A stretch of DNA of 64,000 bases from positions 109,394-173,393 of the forward strand of contig NZ_BMRA01000004.1 in the NCBI RefSeq assembly GCF_014648395.1. Direction: 5' to 3'. The notes below the pieces were generated by a model that worked only from the letters and a program-made list of their open reading frames with translations, had not been told where the DNA came from and made no database searches. The first letter of the stretch is position 1, and each line of letters opens with the position of its first letter. The DNA is from Micromonospora fulviviridis (GTDB lineage Bacteria; Actinomycetota; Actinomycetes; Mycobacteriales; Micromonosporaceae). Position numbers and translations under genes: made by a program. Shown piece after piece: positions 1-8,563 of this stretch.

Positions 1-645
1 ACCCAGGACGAAGGTGCGGCCGAGCGGGGTGGACTGGCCGGGCATGCCGAGGCTGACCTCCCAGGAGCGCACCGCGCGGCCGTCCCGGAACCAGGTGAGC
101 CGGTGCGGGCGGCGTTCCACCACGATCTGGTCGGGCAGCGCCACCGTGCTCCAGCCGCCGGCCGGCAGCCAGGCGATCCGGCGGTTGGCCGAGGGGAGCA
201 GGACCGCGGTCCAGCCGACCCGCCGCTCGACGATCGGCACGGTCAGCTCGACGCCGCTGATGGTGGGGGCGAGGAAAGCCAGCGGGCGGCCGCCCGGCGC
301 GTCGTACGCGGCCACGGTCCGGGTCGGTGTCAGCCCCTCGGCCAGCGGGCGGGTGTCGGCCGGGCCCGGGTCGGCGGGAAACCCGCCGGGCGCCGGGTCG
401 TAGGTGACCACCGGCAGGTCGTCCGGGGCGGGGGCGGCGGCCGGCACGGACTCCTCGGGGGACGGGCTCGGCTCGTCGGGGGCGGGCGGGATCGCCGCGG
501 TGGGTGCGGCGGCGACCGGCGCCGGGGCCGGACCGGCGGTCAGGGCCCGTCCGACCAGCAGCGCGGCCGCCAGCAGCACCGGTACGCCGACCGCGGCGAG
601 CAGCCAGCCCAGCGCCCAGCGCGAGAACAATCGGTCAAACAGCAC
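1..645 (-). CDS. L,D-transpeptidase-like membrane-anchored protein (3' end cut by window edge)
   Basis: 215 codons are present and the C-terminus lies beyond position 1. A GTG at 645 is the first plausible start, and no clear Shine-Dalgarno is visible. Residues about 5-30 form one hydrophobic signal anchor, followed by a Pro/Ala-rich stretch to about residue 90. Then comes a beta-rich part ending in a segment typical of the start of a YkuD domain (R-S-W-E-V-S-L-G-M-P, then TPLGR-TFVLG). YkuD enzymes make 3-3 peptidoglycan cross-links outside the membrane. The catalytic His and Cys would lie off the window, so catalysis cannot be confirmed. The gene lies downstream of the amylase on the same strand but is separated from it by a strong terminator, so it is probably transcribed separately. 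Confidence 0.7.
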   Translation of the reverse strand, partial: MLFDRLFSRWALGWLLAAVGVPVLLAAALLVGRALTAGPAPAPVAAAPTAAIPPAPDEPSPSPEESVPAAAPAPDDLPVVTYDPAPGGFPADPGPADTRPLAEGLTPTRTVAAYDAPGGRPLAFLAPTISGVELTVPIVERRVGWTAVLLPSANRRIAWLPAGGWSTVALPDQIVVERRPHRLTWFRDGRAVRSWEVSLGMPGQSTPLGRTFVLG

Positions 646-664
646 GATCTGTACTGTAATCGGG

Positions 665-710
665 CAGGAGGCCCCCCGCGCCGCGAAACGGCGGTGCGGG
701 GGGCCTCCTG
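665..710 (-). terminator. Hairpin terminator after the alpha-amylase gene
   Basis: Arms 665-679 and 696-710 are complementary over 15 bp (CAGGAGGCCCCCCGC and its complement) with a 16-nt loop. It sits 37 bp beyond the amylase stop codon and just upstream of the L,D-transpeptidase gene, so it should separate the two transcripts. Confidence 0.75.
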
Positions 711-747
711 GTTCGGTGGGGGCGGCCGGATCGCGCCGCCGGAGTCG

Positions 748-2193
748 TCAGGACAGCTTCGCGCCGATGTGGATGGCGATGGCGTCGTGCGCGTTGACGG
801 TCGCGGCGAACCAGCCGCTCGCGTCCACGGTGATCACCGGGCCGCTGCACGAGCCGTTGCTGAAGTCGCCGTGGATGACGTCGCAGTAGCGGCCGGCGGG
901 CAGGCCGGTGTAGTAGGACCGGCCGGTGACGGCGAAGTCCTCGTCGTTGAGGGTGAGGTAGCCCTTGCCGGCCCGGCTGAACGCGATGTGCTGCCAGCCG
1001 TTGTCGTACCAGTTGGCGACGCCGGCGCCCTGGGTGGCGTTGGCGAAGCCCACCATGTTGGCGATCACCCGCCAGCGGTGCTCGCACTCCCAGCCGGAGT
1101 AGCAGGTGGTGTTCGACGTCTTGTTGCTGGCGTCCGAGGGCGGGCCCTGGTCCTTGTTGCTGAACGTGTAGCTCGACATCACCGCCGGGGTGCCGTACGG
1201 CCAGGCGAGCATGAAGGCGTTCGCGAGGGCGTACTCACCGCGGTCGCGGTAGGTCAGCACGCCGCCGTCGCGCTGGGTGTCGTGGTTGTCGGTGAAGACC
1301 ACCGCCGAGCCGCCCGGCAGGTAGCCCCAGGACTCGCCGAAGTTCTTCAGGTACGCCAGCCGCTCGCTGTTGAACATCCGGGCCAGGTCCTTGCCGTACC
1401 GGAACTCGTGCACGTCGCCGTTGCCGGTGTACTCGGTCGGCTGGATCGGCTCGCCGGCGCCGTAGATGACCTCCTGCACGAGGTACGCCGACCGGGACAG
1501 CTTGCCCTTGATGGCGGCGATGTCGGCGGCCGGCATGTGCTTGCTGGCGTCCAGTCGGAAGCCGTCGACGCCGAGCGAGAGCAGGTCGTTGAGGTACGTG
1601 GCGAGCCGGGTGCGCACGTAGTCCGACTCGGTCTTCAGGTCGGCGAGGTTGACCAACTCGCAGTTCTGCACCTCGTACCGGTCGCCGTAGTTGACGATGT
1701 CGTTGTTGCCGTTGCGGCCGCAGTAGTGGAAGTCCTGCGAGCCGTAGGTGCCCGGGTAGTCGTAGTGGCCGTAGGTGCTGCCGGCCCAGCCGGTGCCGCC
1801 GTTGTCCTGGCCGGACATGTGGTTGACCACGGCGTCGACGATCACCTTCACGCCGGCGTTGTGGCAGGTGTTCACCATCGCCTGGAACTGGGCGCGGGTG
1901 CCCTTGCGGGACTCGATCCGGTAGCTGACCGGTTGGTAGGCGACCCACCACTGGTTGCCCTTGACGTGCTCCTGCGGCGGGCTCACCTGGACGTAGCCGT
2001 AGCCCTTCGGGCCGAGCACGGTGGTGCACTCGTTGGCCACCGAGGTCCAGTTCCATTCGAAGAGCTGGACGATGACCTTCTTGCTGCCGGGGGTGGAGGC
2101 GGCGGCCGGGGGAGCCGCCACGGTGGTCGGGACGAGCAGGCTGGCGGCCAGGCCCAGGGCGAGGGCCGCCGAACGGCATCGACGTCGATGCAT
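748..2193 (-). CDS. Secreted alpha-amylase, GH13
   Basis: 481 aa endo-acting starch hydrolase. ATG at 2193 is chosen because AGGAG lies 7 nt upstream and an MHRRR-type signal peptide (about residues 1-32, ending near AAA-S) follows. An in-frame ATG at 2289 lies inside the promoter repeats. All four GH13 regions are visible: D120-x-V-V-N-H125, G-F-R-L-D215 (nucleophile), E241 (acid) and N-H-D305. The sequence follows the short actinobacterial/animal-like amylase type and ends after a beta-sandwich C domain, without a starch-binding module. It is a single gene bounded by a terminator. GCAAG-type repeats upstream suggest control by a MalR/Reg1-like LacI regulator, which is not encoded in this window. 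Confidence 0.95.
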   Translation of the reverse strand: MHRRRCRSAALALGLAASLLVPTTVAAPPAAASTPGSKKVIVQLFEWNWTSVANECTTVLGPKGYGYVQVSPPQEHVKGNQWWVAYQPVSYRIESRKGTRAQFQAMVNTCHNAGVKVIVDAVVNHMSGQDNGGTGWAGSTYGHYDYPGTYGSQDFHYCGRNGNNDIVNYGDRYEVQNCELVNLADLKTESDYVRTRLATYLNDLLSLGVDGFRLDASKHMPAADIAAIKGKLSRSAYLVQEVIYGAGEPIQPTEYTGNGDVHEFRYGKDLARMFNSERLAYLKNFGESWGYLPGGSAVVFTDNHDTQRDGGVLTYRDRGEYALANAFMLAWPYGTPAVMSSYTFSNKDQGPPSDASNKTSNTTCYSGWECEHRWRVIANMVGFANATQGAGVANWYDNGWQHIAFSRAGKGYLTLNDEDFAVTGRSYYTGLPAGRYCDVIHGDFSNGSCSGPVITVDASGWFAATVNAHDAIAIHIGAKLS

Positions 2194-2241
2194 CGGGACT
2201 CCTGAGGGGGTGCGGCGCGGGGGAAGGATCAGTGCCGACTT

Positions 2242-2290
2242 CTTGCAAGTCGGACTGAAATTTTCGGCAAGGTTACAAGCGTGTTGCAAG
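2242..2290 (-). promoter_or_regulatory. GCAAG/CTTGC repeat operator upstream of the amylase
   Basis: Four GCAAG-like elements (plus-strand starts 2245, 2267, 2275 as ACAAG, and 2286) lie in an AT-richer patch 50-97 bp before the amylase ATG. Spacings are 22, 8 and 11 bp, so three elements lie on one helical face. Streptomyces amylase promoters carry similar CTTGCAG direct repeats bound by the maltose repressor MalR/Reg1. The match is by eye. Confidence 0.55.
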
Positions 2291-2439
2291 ACCTGTCAAC
2301 GCATGGACATACGTCGTTGCGAAATGCGCTACACGCGCTCCGGTGCCGAACGGTTCGACGGACCGGCCGAGAAATTCCCCACCGGAGGTGATCCGCCCGT
2401 GCCGTCCGTCCGTACTGGAGGAGGGAGCAGGGTCGGCCG

Positions 2440-4059
2440 GTGGGGCGCCGCCGCGAGACGATCGAGGAGCAGATGGCCCGGGCAGAGCAGAACGAGAAGG
2501 CGACGACCGTCCGGACCACCACCAGCAGCCGTGGTGCCCGGACGATGTCGAGGTCCGCGATGGTGGCGCTCGCCGTGTCCGCGCTCGGCGTCGCGTGGGC
2601 CGGCCTGGAGCTGGCCGGCGCCGGCGCCGTCATGTACTCGTACGGATTCTTCTTCACCGAGTTCTTCGCCGGGGTGGTCGCCCTGGTCTCGCTCAGTCTC
2701 ACCGTGATGTTGGGGCTGCTCGCCACCGACCGGCTGGTGCTGCTCATCCGGCACCGGGTGCTGCTCCAGTCGGCGCACCGGGCCACCGGCGTCCTCGGCG
2801 TGGCCGGGCTGGTCTTCCACGTGATCACCAAGATCTCGACCGGCCGGGCCGCGCCGACCGACGCGGTGGTGCCGTTCCTCGGCGGCCGGGGCCTCTACGT
2901 CGGGCTGGGCACCGTGGCCGCGCTGCTGATGGTCGGCGTGTTCTGGACCGGCATCGTCCGGGTCCGGTTCGCCGGCGTCGGTCCGAAGTGGTTCTGGCGG
3001 GCGCTGCACTCCATGGCGTACGTCTCCTGGCCGTTCGCGCTGCTGCACGGGCTCAACGCCGGCCGGGCCGCGAAGACCTGGGTGGTGCTGAGCTACCTGG
3101 CCTGCGTGCTGCTGGTGGTGGTGGCGCTGCTGGTCCGGCTCTCCGTCCACCTCGGCAAGCGCAGCCGGGAGCAGCACCAGGCCGCCGCGCTGAACAAGGC
3201 GATGGCCGGCAAGGGAGAGGAGCGGACCGGCCTGCTCGCCGGGCTGACCCGGCGCCGGGCCACCGCCAAGGAGGAGAGCCGCTCCGGCCGGGGCCGCGAG
3301 GGCGGCTGGGCCGAGGCCACCGCCACCTGGACTGCCCCGGCCGGCACCGCCCGGCGCCGCGACCCCGAGCGGTTCGCCGTACCCGTGGTGCCGGAACCCG
3401 GGACGCTGCGCGAGCCGGTCCGCGCGGCGGCCACCCGGCGGCGCGACGAGCGGGTGGCCCGGCGCGCCGAGCGCGAGCGGGTGGCCCGCGGCGAGGAGCG
3501 CGTGCCCACGGCCCGGCGCCGCGACGACGAGCGCCCCGCCCGCCGCTACCGGGACGAGGAGGAGCGGAGCCCCCGGCGGTCCCGCGTCGACGCCGACGCC
3601 GCCGCCCGCTACTCGGCCCCGCCGGAGAGCGGCGGCCGCCACTCGGCCCCGCCGGACACCGGTTCCCGCTACTCCACGCCGCCGGACGCCGTCGCCCGCT
3701 ACTCGGCTCCGCCCCGCCGGGACCAGCCGGAGGAGCCCTGGGACAGCCCGCGCCGCTGGGAGAGCCAGCCGGTCTCCGGCGAGCCGATCTCGGCCGGACC
3801 GATCTCGTCGGCGCCCCGCAGCGGCAGCGGCCGGCACAGCATCGAGGAGGACGTGCCGGAGGAGCCGGACTACTGGCGCCCGCCGGCCCGCTACGCCGCC
3901 GACGACGCCTTCGTCGACGACACCCCGACCCTTGTCGACCTCGCCTCCCGGCGGGCCCTGCGGGCCTCCGGCGAGGGCCGGTCGAGCCGGCGTAAGCGGG
4001 CCAACGCGGACGCGGTGGACGGGGCGTACTGGGCCGGGCTGCGGGGTGAGGCCAAGTGA
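2440..4059 (+). CDS. Ferric-reductase-like transmembrane protein with long disordered tail
   Basis: 539 aa. About six hydrophobic segments lie between residues 40 and 245. Two histidine pairs, H113-x13-H127 and H190-x12-H203, match the bis-His haem spacing of the ferric reductase / NADPH oxidase membrane domain, so it probably carries two b haems and moves electrons across the membrane. Residues about 250-539 are Arg/Glu/Pro-rich and low complexity, with repeated Y-S-A-P-P-style units, and are probably disordered. No FAD/NADPH domain is fused; the overlapping downstream flavoprotein may supply electrons. GTG at 2440 follows a GGAGGAGGG run by about 13 nt; ATG at 2473, just after GAGGAG, is an alternative start. 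Confidence 0.75.
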   Translation: MGRRRETIEEQMARAEQNEKATTVRTTTSSRGARTMSRSAMVALAVSALGVAWAGLELAGAGAVMYSYGFFFTEFFAGVVALVSLSLTVMLGLLATDRLVLLIRHRVLLQSAHRATGVLGVAGLVFHVITKISTGRAAPTDAVVPFLGGRGLYVGLGTVAALLMVGVFWTGIVRVRFAGVGPKWFWRALHSMAYVSWPFALLHGLNAGRAAKTWVVLSYLACVLLVVVALLVRLSVHLGKRSREQHQAAALNKAMAGKGEERTGLLAGLTRRRATAKEESRSGRGREGGWAEATATWTAPAGTARRRDPERFAVPVVPEPGTLREPVRAAATRRRDERVARRAERERVARGEERVPTARRRDDERPARRYRDEEERSPRRSRVDADAAARYSAPPESGGRHSAPPDTGSRYSTPPDAVARYSAPPRRDQPEEPWDSPRRWESQPVSGEPISAGPISSAPRSGSGRHSIEEDVPEEPDYWRPPARYAADDAFVDDTPTLVDLASRRALRASGEGRSSRRKRANADAVDGAYWAGLRGEAK

Positions 4060-5522
4060 TGCGGACGACCGTGCCACCGGTGGCCTGCGTCGGCGAGCCC
4101 CGGCTCACCGCCGGCTTCGCCGAGTTCGGCCGGCTCGACCTGCTGGCCCACGAGGAGGTGCACGGACCCATCGGGCCGGTGGAACCGGCCGCCCTGCTCC
4201 GGCTCGCCGAGGCGATCGACCTCAAGGGCAAGGGCGGGGCCGGCTTCCCGTTCGCCCGCAAGCTGCGCGCCGTGCTGGAGTCCTGCGAGCGGCAGGATCT
4301 GGCGGCCGTGGTGGTGGTCAACGCCACCGAGGGGGAGCCGGCGAGCTGGAAGGACAAGGTGCTGCTCACCCGGGCCCCGCATCTCATCCTGGACGGCGCC
4401 GCGCTGGCCGCGTACGCGTTGGACGCCGAGGAGATCGTGATCGGGGTGGCCGACGACGACGTGGGCCGGCCCTCGCTCACCGAGGCGTTGCAGGAGCGGC
4501 GGATGCCGGTGCCGACCACCATCGTCACCGTGCCGCACCGGTTCATCTCCGGCGAGGGCGGCGCCCTGGTCAACGGGATCAACGGGCTGCCGCACATCCC
4601 GCCGGGGACCAAGAAGCGGTCCAGCGACTCCGGGGTGAACGGCCTGCCCACCCTGCTCTCCAACGCCGAGACGTACGCCCAGCTCGCGGTCGCCGCCCGG
4701 ATCGGCCCGTACGAGTACGCGGCGCTCGGCACCGACGACGAGCCGGGCACCGTGCTGCTCACCGTCACGGGGGCGGCCAAGCGGCCGGCCGTGGTCGAAT
4801 GCGCGGCCGGCACCCCGCTGCGCGAGATCCTGGAGCTCTGCGAGGTGCCCGACGGGCCGGGCATCCTCATGGGCGGCTACCACGGCAAGTGGATCACCCC
4901 GGAGGCGGCGGAGCGGGCCGAGGTCTCCCGCAAGGGGCTCGCCGCGGTCGGCGGCACGCTCGGCGCCGGCATCATCCTCCCGCTGAGCCGGGACACGTGC
5001 CCGCTCGGCGAGGCCGCCCAGGTGGTCCGCTACCTGGCCGGCGAGTCCGCCGGGCAGTGCGGCCCCTGCAAGATGGGCCTGCCCGACCTGGCCCGCGCCG
5101 TTGACCTCGCGGTCTCGGGCAGCGCCCCGATCGAGGTGGTCCGCGCCGCGGCCGGCGACGTGAAGGGGCGTGGCGCGTGCAGCCACCCCGACGGCACCGC
5201 CCGGTTCGCGCTGTCCGCCATGGAGGTGTTCGCCGAGGACCTGCGGCTGCACGCCACCGGCGAGGGCTGCGGCAAGCGGGTCAAGGGCCTGATGGGGCTG
5301 CCCGGCGCGCCCGACGGCAACCCGCAGAAGCTCACCCTCGACTGGTCCCGCTGCGACGGGCACGGGCTCTGCGCCCACGTGGTGCCGGACTTCATCCGGC
5401 TCGACGGCAACGGTTACCCCGCCTTCCCTCCCACCCCGGTGCCGACCTGGCTGCGGCAGGGCGCGCTCAAGGCGGTCAAGGTCTGTCCCGAACTCGCGCT
5501 CCGGCTGGTCAAGGCCGAGTAG
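4059..5522 (+). CDS. NuoF-like flavoprotein fused to a mono-cluster ferredoxin domain
   Basis: 487 aa. The ATG overlaps the previous stop (TGATG), implying translational coupling; GTG at 4056 is also possible. Residues 57-69 (GKGGAGFPFARKL) and 88-100 (N-A-T-E-G-E-P) match the FMN/NADH site of complex I subunit NuoF, followed by an SLBB-like part and an N3-cluster region. The usual ESCGQCxPC motif reads ESAGQCGPC here, so one of four cluster cysteines is Ala. The later Cys (GRGAC) is present. The last 70 residues form a small ferredoxin with C-x2-H-x2-C and a distal C-P, as in 3Fe-4S types. It is not part of a nuo operon. It probably passes electrons from NAD(P)H to the upstream haem protein. 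Confidence 0.8.
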   Translation: MRTTVPPVACVGEPRLTAGFAEFGRLDLLAHEEVHGPIGPVEPAALLRLAEAIDLKGKGGAGFPFARKLRAVLESCERQDLAAVVVVNATEGEPASWKDKVLLTRAPHLILDGAALAAYALDAEEIVIGVADDDVGRPSLTEALQERRMPVPTTIVTVPHRFISGEGGALVNGINGLPHIPPGTKKRSSDSGVNGLPTLLSNAETYAQLAVAARIGPYEYAALGTDDEPGTVLLTVTGAAKRPAVVECAAGTPLREILELCEVPDGPGILMGGYHGKWITPEAAERAEVSRKGLAAVGGTLGAGIILPLSRDTCPLGEAAQVVRYLAGESAGQCGPCKMGLPDLARAVDLAVSGSAPIEVVRAAAGDVKGRGACSHPDGTARFALSAMEVFAEDLRLHATGEGCGKRVKGLMGLPGAPDGNPQKLTLDWSRCDGHGLCAHVVPDFIRLDGNGYPAFPPTPVPTWLRQGALKAVKVCPELALRLVKAE

Positions 5523-5543
5523 CCGAACCCCGAGGAGACGCGG

Positions 5544-6131
5544 ATGCCCCCACGTACCGCCCGCCGGCTCGCCACCGCCGCCGTGCTGGCCGCCACGCTG
5601 CCCGGCGCGGCGTCCTGCGCGGTCGGCGCCGAGCGGGCCACCCCGGTCGGCGTGGTGGCCGCCGCGTCGCCAGCCGCCCCGTCCGGGTCCGCGTCGCCGG
5701 CCGCTCCGGTGGTCCCGGCCCGGGTGCCGGAGACGCTGTCGTTCACCGCGAAGACCCTGGACGGTACGGCGTTCTCCGCCGCCGCCCTGGCCGGCAGGCC
5801 GGTGGTGCTCTGGTTCTGGGCGCCCTGGTGCGCCACCTGCGCCAGCCAGGCGTGGACGGTCGCCGAGATCGCCCCGAAGTACCGGGACACCGTGTCGATC
5901 GTCGGCGTCGCCGGCCTGGGCGAACAGAAGGCCATGAAGGAGTTCGTCACCGAGTTCGACCTGGCCGGCACCCCGCAGCTCGACGACCGGTCCGGGACGC
6001 TGTGGCGCCGGTTCGAGGTGGTCGAGCAGAGCACCTTCGTGATCGTGGACCGGGACGGCCGGGTGGTCCACCAGGGCTTCCTGGACGGGGAGTCGCTGAC
6101 CCGCCAGGTCGACGCGCTGGCCCGGGGATGA
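5544..6131 (+). CDS. TlpA/ResA-like thioredoxin-fold lipoprotein
   Basis: 195 aa. The N-terminus is basic then hydrophobic, ending L-P-G-A-A-S-C, a plausible lipobox, so it is probably anchored outside the membrane. After an Ala/Pro-rich spacer (about residues 25-60) comes an AhpC/TSA-type thioredoxin fold with the active site W-A-P-W-C-A-T-C at about residues 92-99. It would reduce disulfides in extracytoplasmic proteins. GAGGAG about 6 nt before the ATG supports the start. The stop overlaps the start of the CcdA gene (ATGA), which matches the known pairing in which CcdA reduces a TlpA/ResA partner. Confidence 0.88.
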   Translation: MPPRTARRLATAAVLAATLPGAASCAVGAERATPVGVVAAASPAAPSGSASPAAPVVPARVPETLSFTAKTLDGTAFSAAALAGRPVVLWFWAPWCATCASQAWTVAEIAPKYRDTVSIVGVAGLGEQKAMKEFVTEFDLAGTPQLDDRSGTLWRRFEVVEQSTFVIVDRDGRVVHQGFLDGESLTRQVDALARG

Positions 6132-7006
6132 CCGGCGGGCTCCTGCTCGCGCTGACCGCGGGCATGCTCGCCGCGGTCAACCCGTGCGGCTTCGCCATGC
6201 TGCCCGCGTACCTGTCGCTGCTGGTCGCCGGCCCCGCCGACGGTCGCGGCGCGGTCGGGCGCGCGCTCACCGCCACGGCCGGCCTGACTCTCGGGTACGC
6301 GCTGGTCTTCGGCGCCTTCGGGCTGGCCGTCGCGCCGCTGGCCGACTGGCTGCGCCCCCGGCTGCCCTGGCTGACCGTGACCCTCGGCGTGCTGCTGGCG
6401 CTGGCCGGCTGCTGGCTGCTCGCCGGCCGGCGGCTGCCCACCCCGCGCCCGTTCGCCCGGGCGCCCCGGCTCACCCACACCTGGCCGTCCATGGCCCTGT
6501 TCGGGGTGGCGTACGCGCTGACCTCGCTGACCTGCTCCATCGCGCCGTTCCTGGCGATCGTGGTGACCAGCCTGCGGGCCGGCTCGACCCTGCGCGGGCT
6601 GGCGCTCTTCGGCGCGTACGCGATCGGGATGGGTCTGGTGGTCGGGGTGGCCGCCCTCGGCGTGGCGTTGCTGCGCGGCCGGGTGGTGGCCCGGCTGCGC
6701 GGCGCCGGCGCGTGGGTGCCCCGGCTGAGCGGCCTGGTGCTGCTGGTCGCCGGCGGCTACGTCGCCTGGTACGGCTGGTACGAGGTCCGCCTCGCCCAGG
6801 GGCGCCACGACGCCTTCGGCGACCCGGTCGTGCGGGCCGCCGCCCGCGTGCAGCAGGCCCTGGTCCGCGCGGTGGACACGGCCGGCCCCGCGCTGCTCGC
6901 GGCCGCCCTGGTGCTGTTGCTGGCGGCCGGCCTGCTCTGGAGACGACGGCGGGGGCCGGACGAGCCGACCCCCGCCGCGCGTCAGGCGGTCAGCGGACCG
7001 GGGTGA
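6128..7006 (+). CDS. ccdA: CcdA/DsbD-type transmembrane thiol-electron carrier
   Basis: 292 aa with about six to seven hydrophobic helices. Two membrane cysteines lie in conserved settings, V-N-P-C-G-F near residue 19 and S-L-T-C-S-I near residue 140. In CcdA these shuttle electrons from cytoplasmic thioredoxin to an outward-facing partner, here probably the overlapping TlpA-like lipoprotein. The C-terminal part adds a soluble loop and one more helix (about 255-280) before an RRRR tail. The ATG at 6128 overlaps the upstream stop. The last 17 bp overlap the 3' end of serS on the other strand. No cytochrome c synthesis genes (resB, resC) are next to it. Confidence 0.88.
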   Translation: MTGGLLLALTAGMLAAVNPCGFAMLPAYLSLLVAGPADGRGAVGRALTATAGLTLGYALVFGAFGLAVAPLADWLRPRLPWLTVTLGVLLALAGCWLLAGRRLPTPRPFARAPRLTHTWPSMALFGVAYALTSLTCSIAPFLAIVVTSLRAGSTLRGLALFGAYAIGMGLVVGVAALGVALLRGRVVARLRGAGAWVPRLSGLVLLVAGGYVAWYGWYEVRLAQGRHDAFGDPVVRAAARVQQALVRAVDTAGPALLAAALVLLLAAGLLWRRRRGPDEPTPAARQAVSGPG

Positions 7007-8276
7007 GCCGGTCGGTGCCGAGCTTGTCGCGGAGCACCTCGGGCACCACGACCGAGCCGTCGGGCTGCTGGAACTGCTCCAGGATGGCCGGGAAGAGGCG
7101 GCTGGTGGCCAGCGCCGACCCGTTGAGGGTGTGCACGAAGCGGGTCTGCTTGCCGCCCGGCTCCCGGTAGCGGATGGCCGCCCGCCGGGCCTGGTAGTCG
7201 CCGCCCCAGGAGACCGACGACACCTCCTTGTACTTGCCGGTGCTCGGCATCCAGACCTCGACGTCGAGGGTCTTCTTCATGGCGGCGCTGGAGTCGCCCG
7301 CCGCGAGCAGGCTGGTCTGGAAGTGCAGGCCCAGCTTCTCGACCAGGCCCTCGACGTGGCCGACCATGGCCTCCAGCGCGGCCCCCGCCTGCTCGGGCAG
7401 GGTGAACTGGAAGATCTCCACCTTGTTGAACTGGTGGCCGCGCACGGTGCCGCGCTCGTCGGAGTGCGAGCCGGCCGCCTCGCGCCGGTAGCAGGGGGTG
7501 TAGGCGAACGCCTTCAGCGGCAGCTTCGCGGTCTCCAGGATCTCGTCCTGGAACGCGCCGAGGATCGCCGTCTCCGCGGTGGGCAGCAGGAACTGGCCGC
7601 GCGGGGCGGACTGCTTGTCCAGGTGGTAGACGTCGTCGTAGAACTTGGGGAACTGGCCGGCCGCGAAGCCGGCGCTGTCCAGCAGCAGGTGCGGCGGGAG
7701 CAGGAACTCGTAGCCGGCCTGGATGTTCTGCTCGATCAGCCAGTTGACCAGTGCCCACTCCAGCCGGGCGCCCAGGCCGGTGTACATCCAGAAGCCGGAG
7801 CCGCCCAGCTTGACCCCGCGCTCGTGGTCGACGAGACCGAGCGCCTTGCTCAGCTCCACGTGGTCGCGGATCTTCTCGACGGCCGGTGGCTCGCCGAAGG
7901 TCCGCACCACCCGGTTGGCCTCCTTGCCACCGGCGACCACGTCGTCGGCGGGCAGGTTGGGCAGCTCGCTCATGGTGGTGCGCAGCCGGGACTGCACCTC
8001 GTCCAGCTGGGACTCCAGCTCGGCGAGCTGCTTGCGCTCGGCCTCCGGCGCGACCGGCTCCGGCGTGACGCCGGACCGCTTCGCCTCCGCGTACGCCCGC
8101 GCCTCGGCCTTGCGGCGCTGCCGCTCGGCGTCGATCTCCATGATCAGGGCGCGACGTTCCTGGTCGAGCCGCTGGATCTCGTCCAGCGCCCGGTTGGCCT
8201 CGGCGGGATCCAGACGCTTCGCCAGCGCGGTCGCCACCGCCTCGCGATCCTTCCGGATCAACTCCATGTCGAGCAT
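6990..8276 (-). CDS. serS: Seryl-tRNA synthetase, divergent type
   Basis: 428 aa class II synthetase that charges tRNA-Ser. The start at 8276 gives the expected M-L-D-M-E-L-I-R-K opening. Residues about 25-115 form the tRNA-binding coiled coil. The catalytic core contains a motif 2 region (C-Y-R-R-E-A...G-H-Q-F) and a motif 3-like V-H-T-L-N-G-S-A-L-A-T-S-R. Compared with my memory of the housekeeping actinobacterial enzyme (opening M-I-D-L-R-L-L-R-E-D), the motif 2 loop and the usual SNCxDFQARR segment (here S-W-G-G-D-Y-Q-A-R-R) differ. This may be a second SerRS or a replacement. It is a single gene, convergent with ccdA, with a long untranslated region upstream. Confidence 0.9.
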   Translation of the reverse strand: MLDMELIRKDREAVATALAKRLDPAEANRALDEIQRLDQERRALIMEIDAERQRRKAEARAYAEAKRSGVTPEPVAPEAERKQLAELESQLDEVQSRLRTTMSELPNLPADDVVAGGKEANRVVRTFGEPPAVEKIRDHVELSKALGLVDHERGVKLGGSGFWMYTGLGARLEWALVNWLIEQNIQAGYEFLLPPHLLLDSAGFAAGQFPKFYDDVYHLDKQSAPRGQFLLPTAETAILGAFQDEILETAKLPLKAFAYTPCYRREAAGSHSDERGTVRGHQFNKVEIFQFTLPEQAGAALEAMVGHVEGLVEKLGLHFQTSLLAAGDSSAAMKKTLDVEVWMPSTGKYKEVSSVSWGGDYQARRAAIRYREPGGKQTRFVHTLNGSALATSRLFPAILEQFQQPDGSVVVPEVLRDKLGTDRLTPVR

Positions 8277-8399
8277 GCTGCTCCGTACGCCTCCGTCCAG
8301 GCAGTCAGGTGGGACCACCAGATGCTACCGTCGCGGCCCCTTCCGCCCGCCCCGGCCCGTGGAGGCGGTCGCCGGATCGGTGGTCCGTACCCCGCCGGC

Positions 8400-8416
8400 G
8401 GTCACCTTCGGTGACC
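8400..8416. promoter_or_regulatory. Perfect 7-3-7 dyad upstream of serS
   Basis: GGTCACC-TTC-GGTGACC is a perfect inverted repeat 124 bp before the serS start. It could be a repressor site or a leader hairpin. No regulator is adjacent that would obviously bind it. Confidence 0.35.
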
Positions 8417-8563
8417 AGCGCGTGGCGGGCGGCGCGGTGTGACGGTGGGTGACGGGCGTCGGGGTGCCCGAGCGCGCCACGTCCGCCCGCAGTGGAGGCG
8501 CACGCAGTTGAGCTGCGCTTTCTTTCCCCACCCTTCGCGACCCCCGGTACCATCCAGCACCCG

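Noticed and set aside
103..2205. Very long plus-strand open frame opposite the amylase gene
   Set aside because: It is low-complexity Val/Gly/Arg/Ala sequence, typical of antisense frames in high-GC DNA, and lies entirely opposite a well-supported GH13 gene and its neighbour.
5177..6127. Upstream extension of the CcdA frame
   Set aside because: The extension overlaps the NuoF-like and TlpA-like genes and is Arg/Gly-rich; the true start is the ATG overlapping the TlpA stop.
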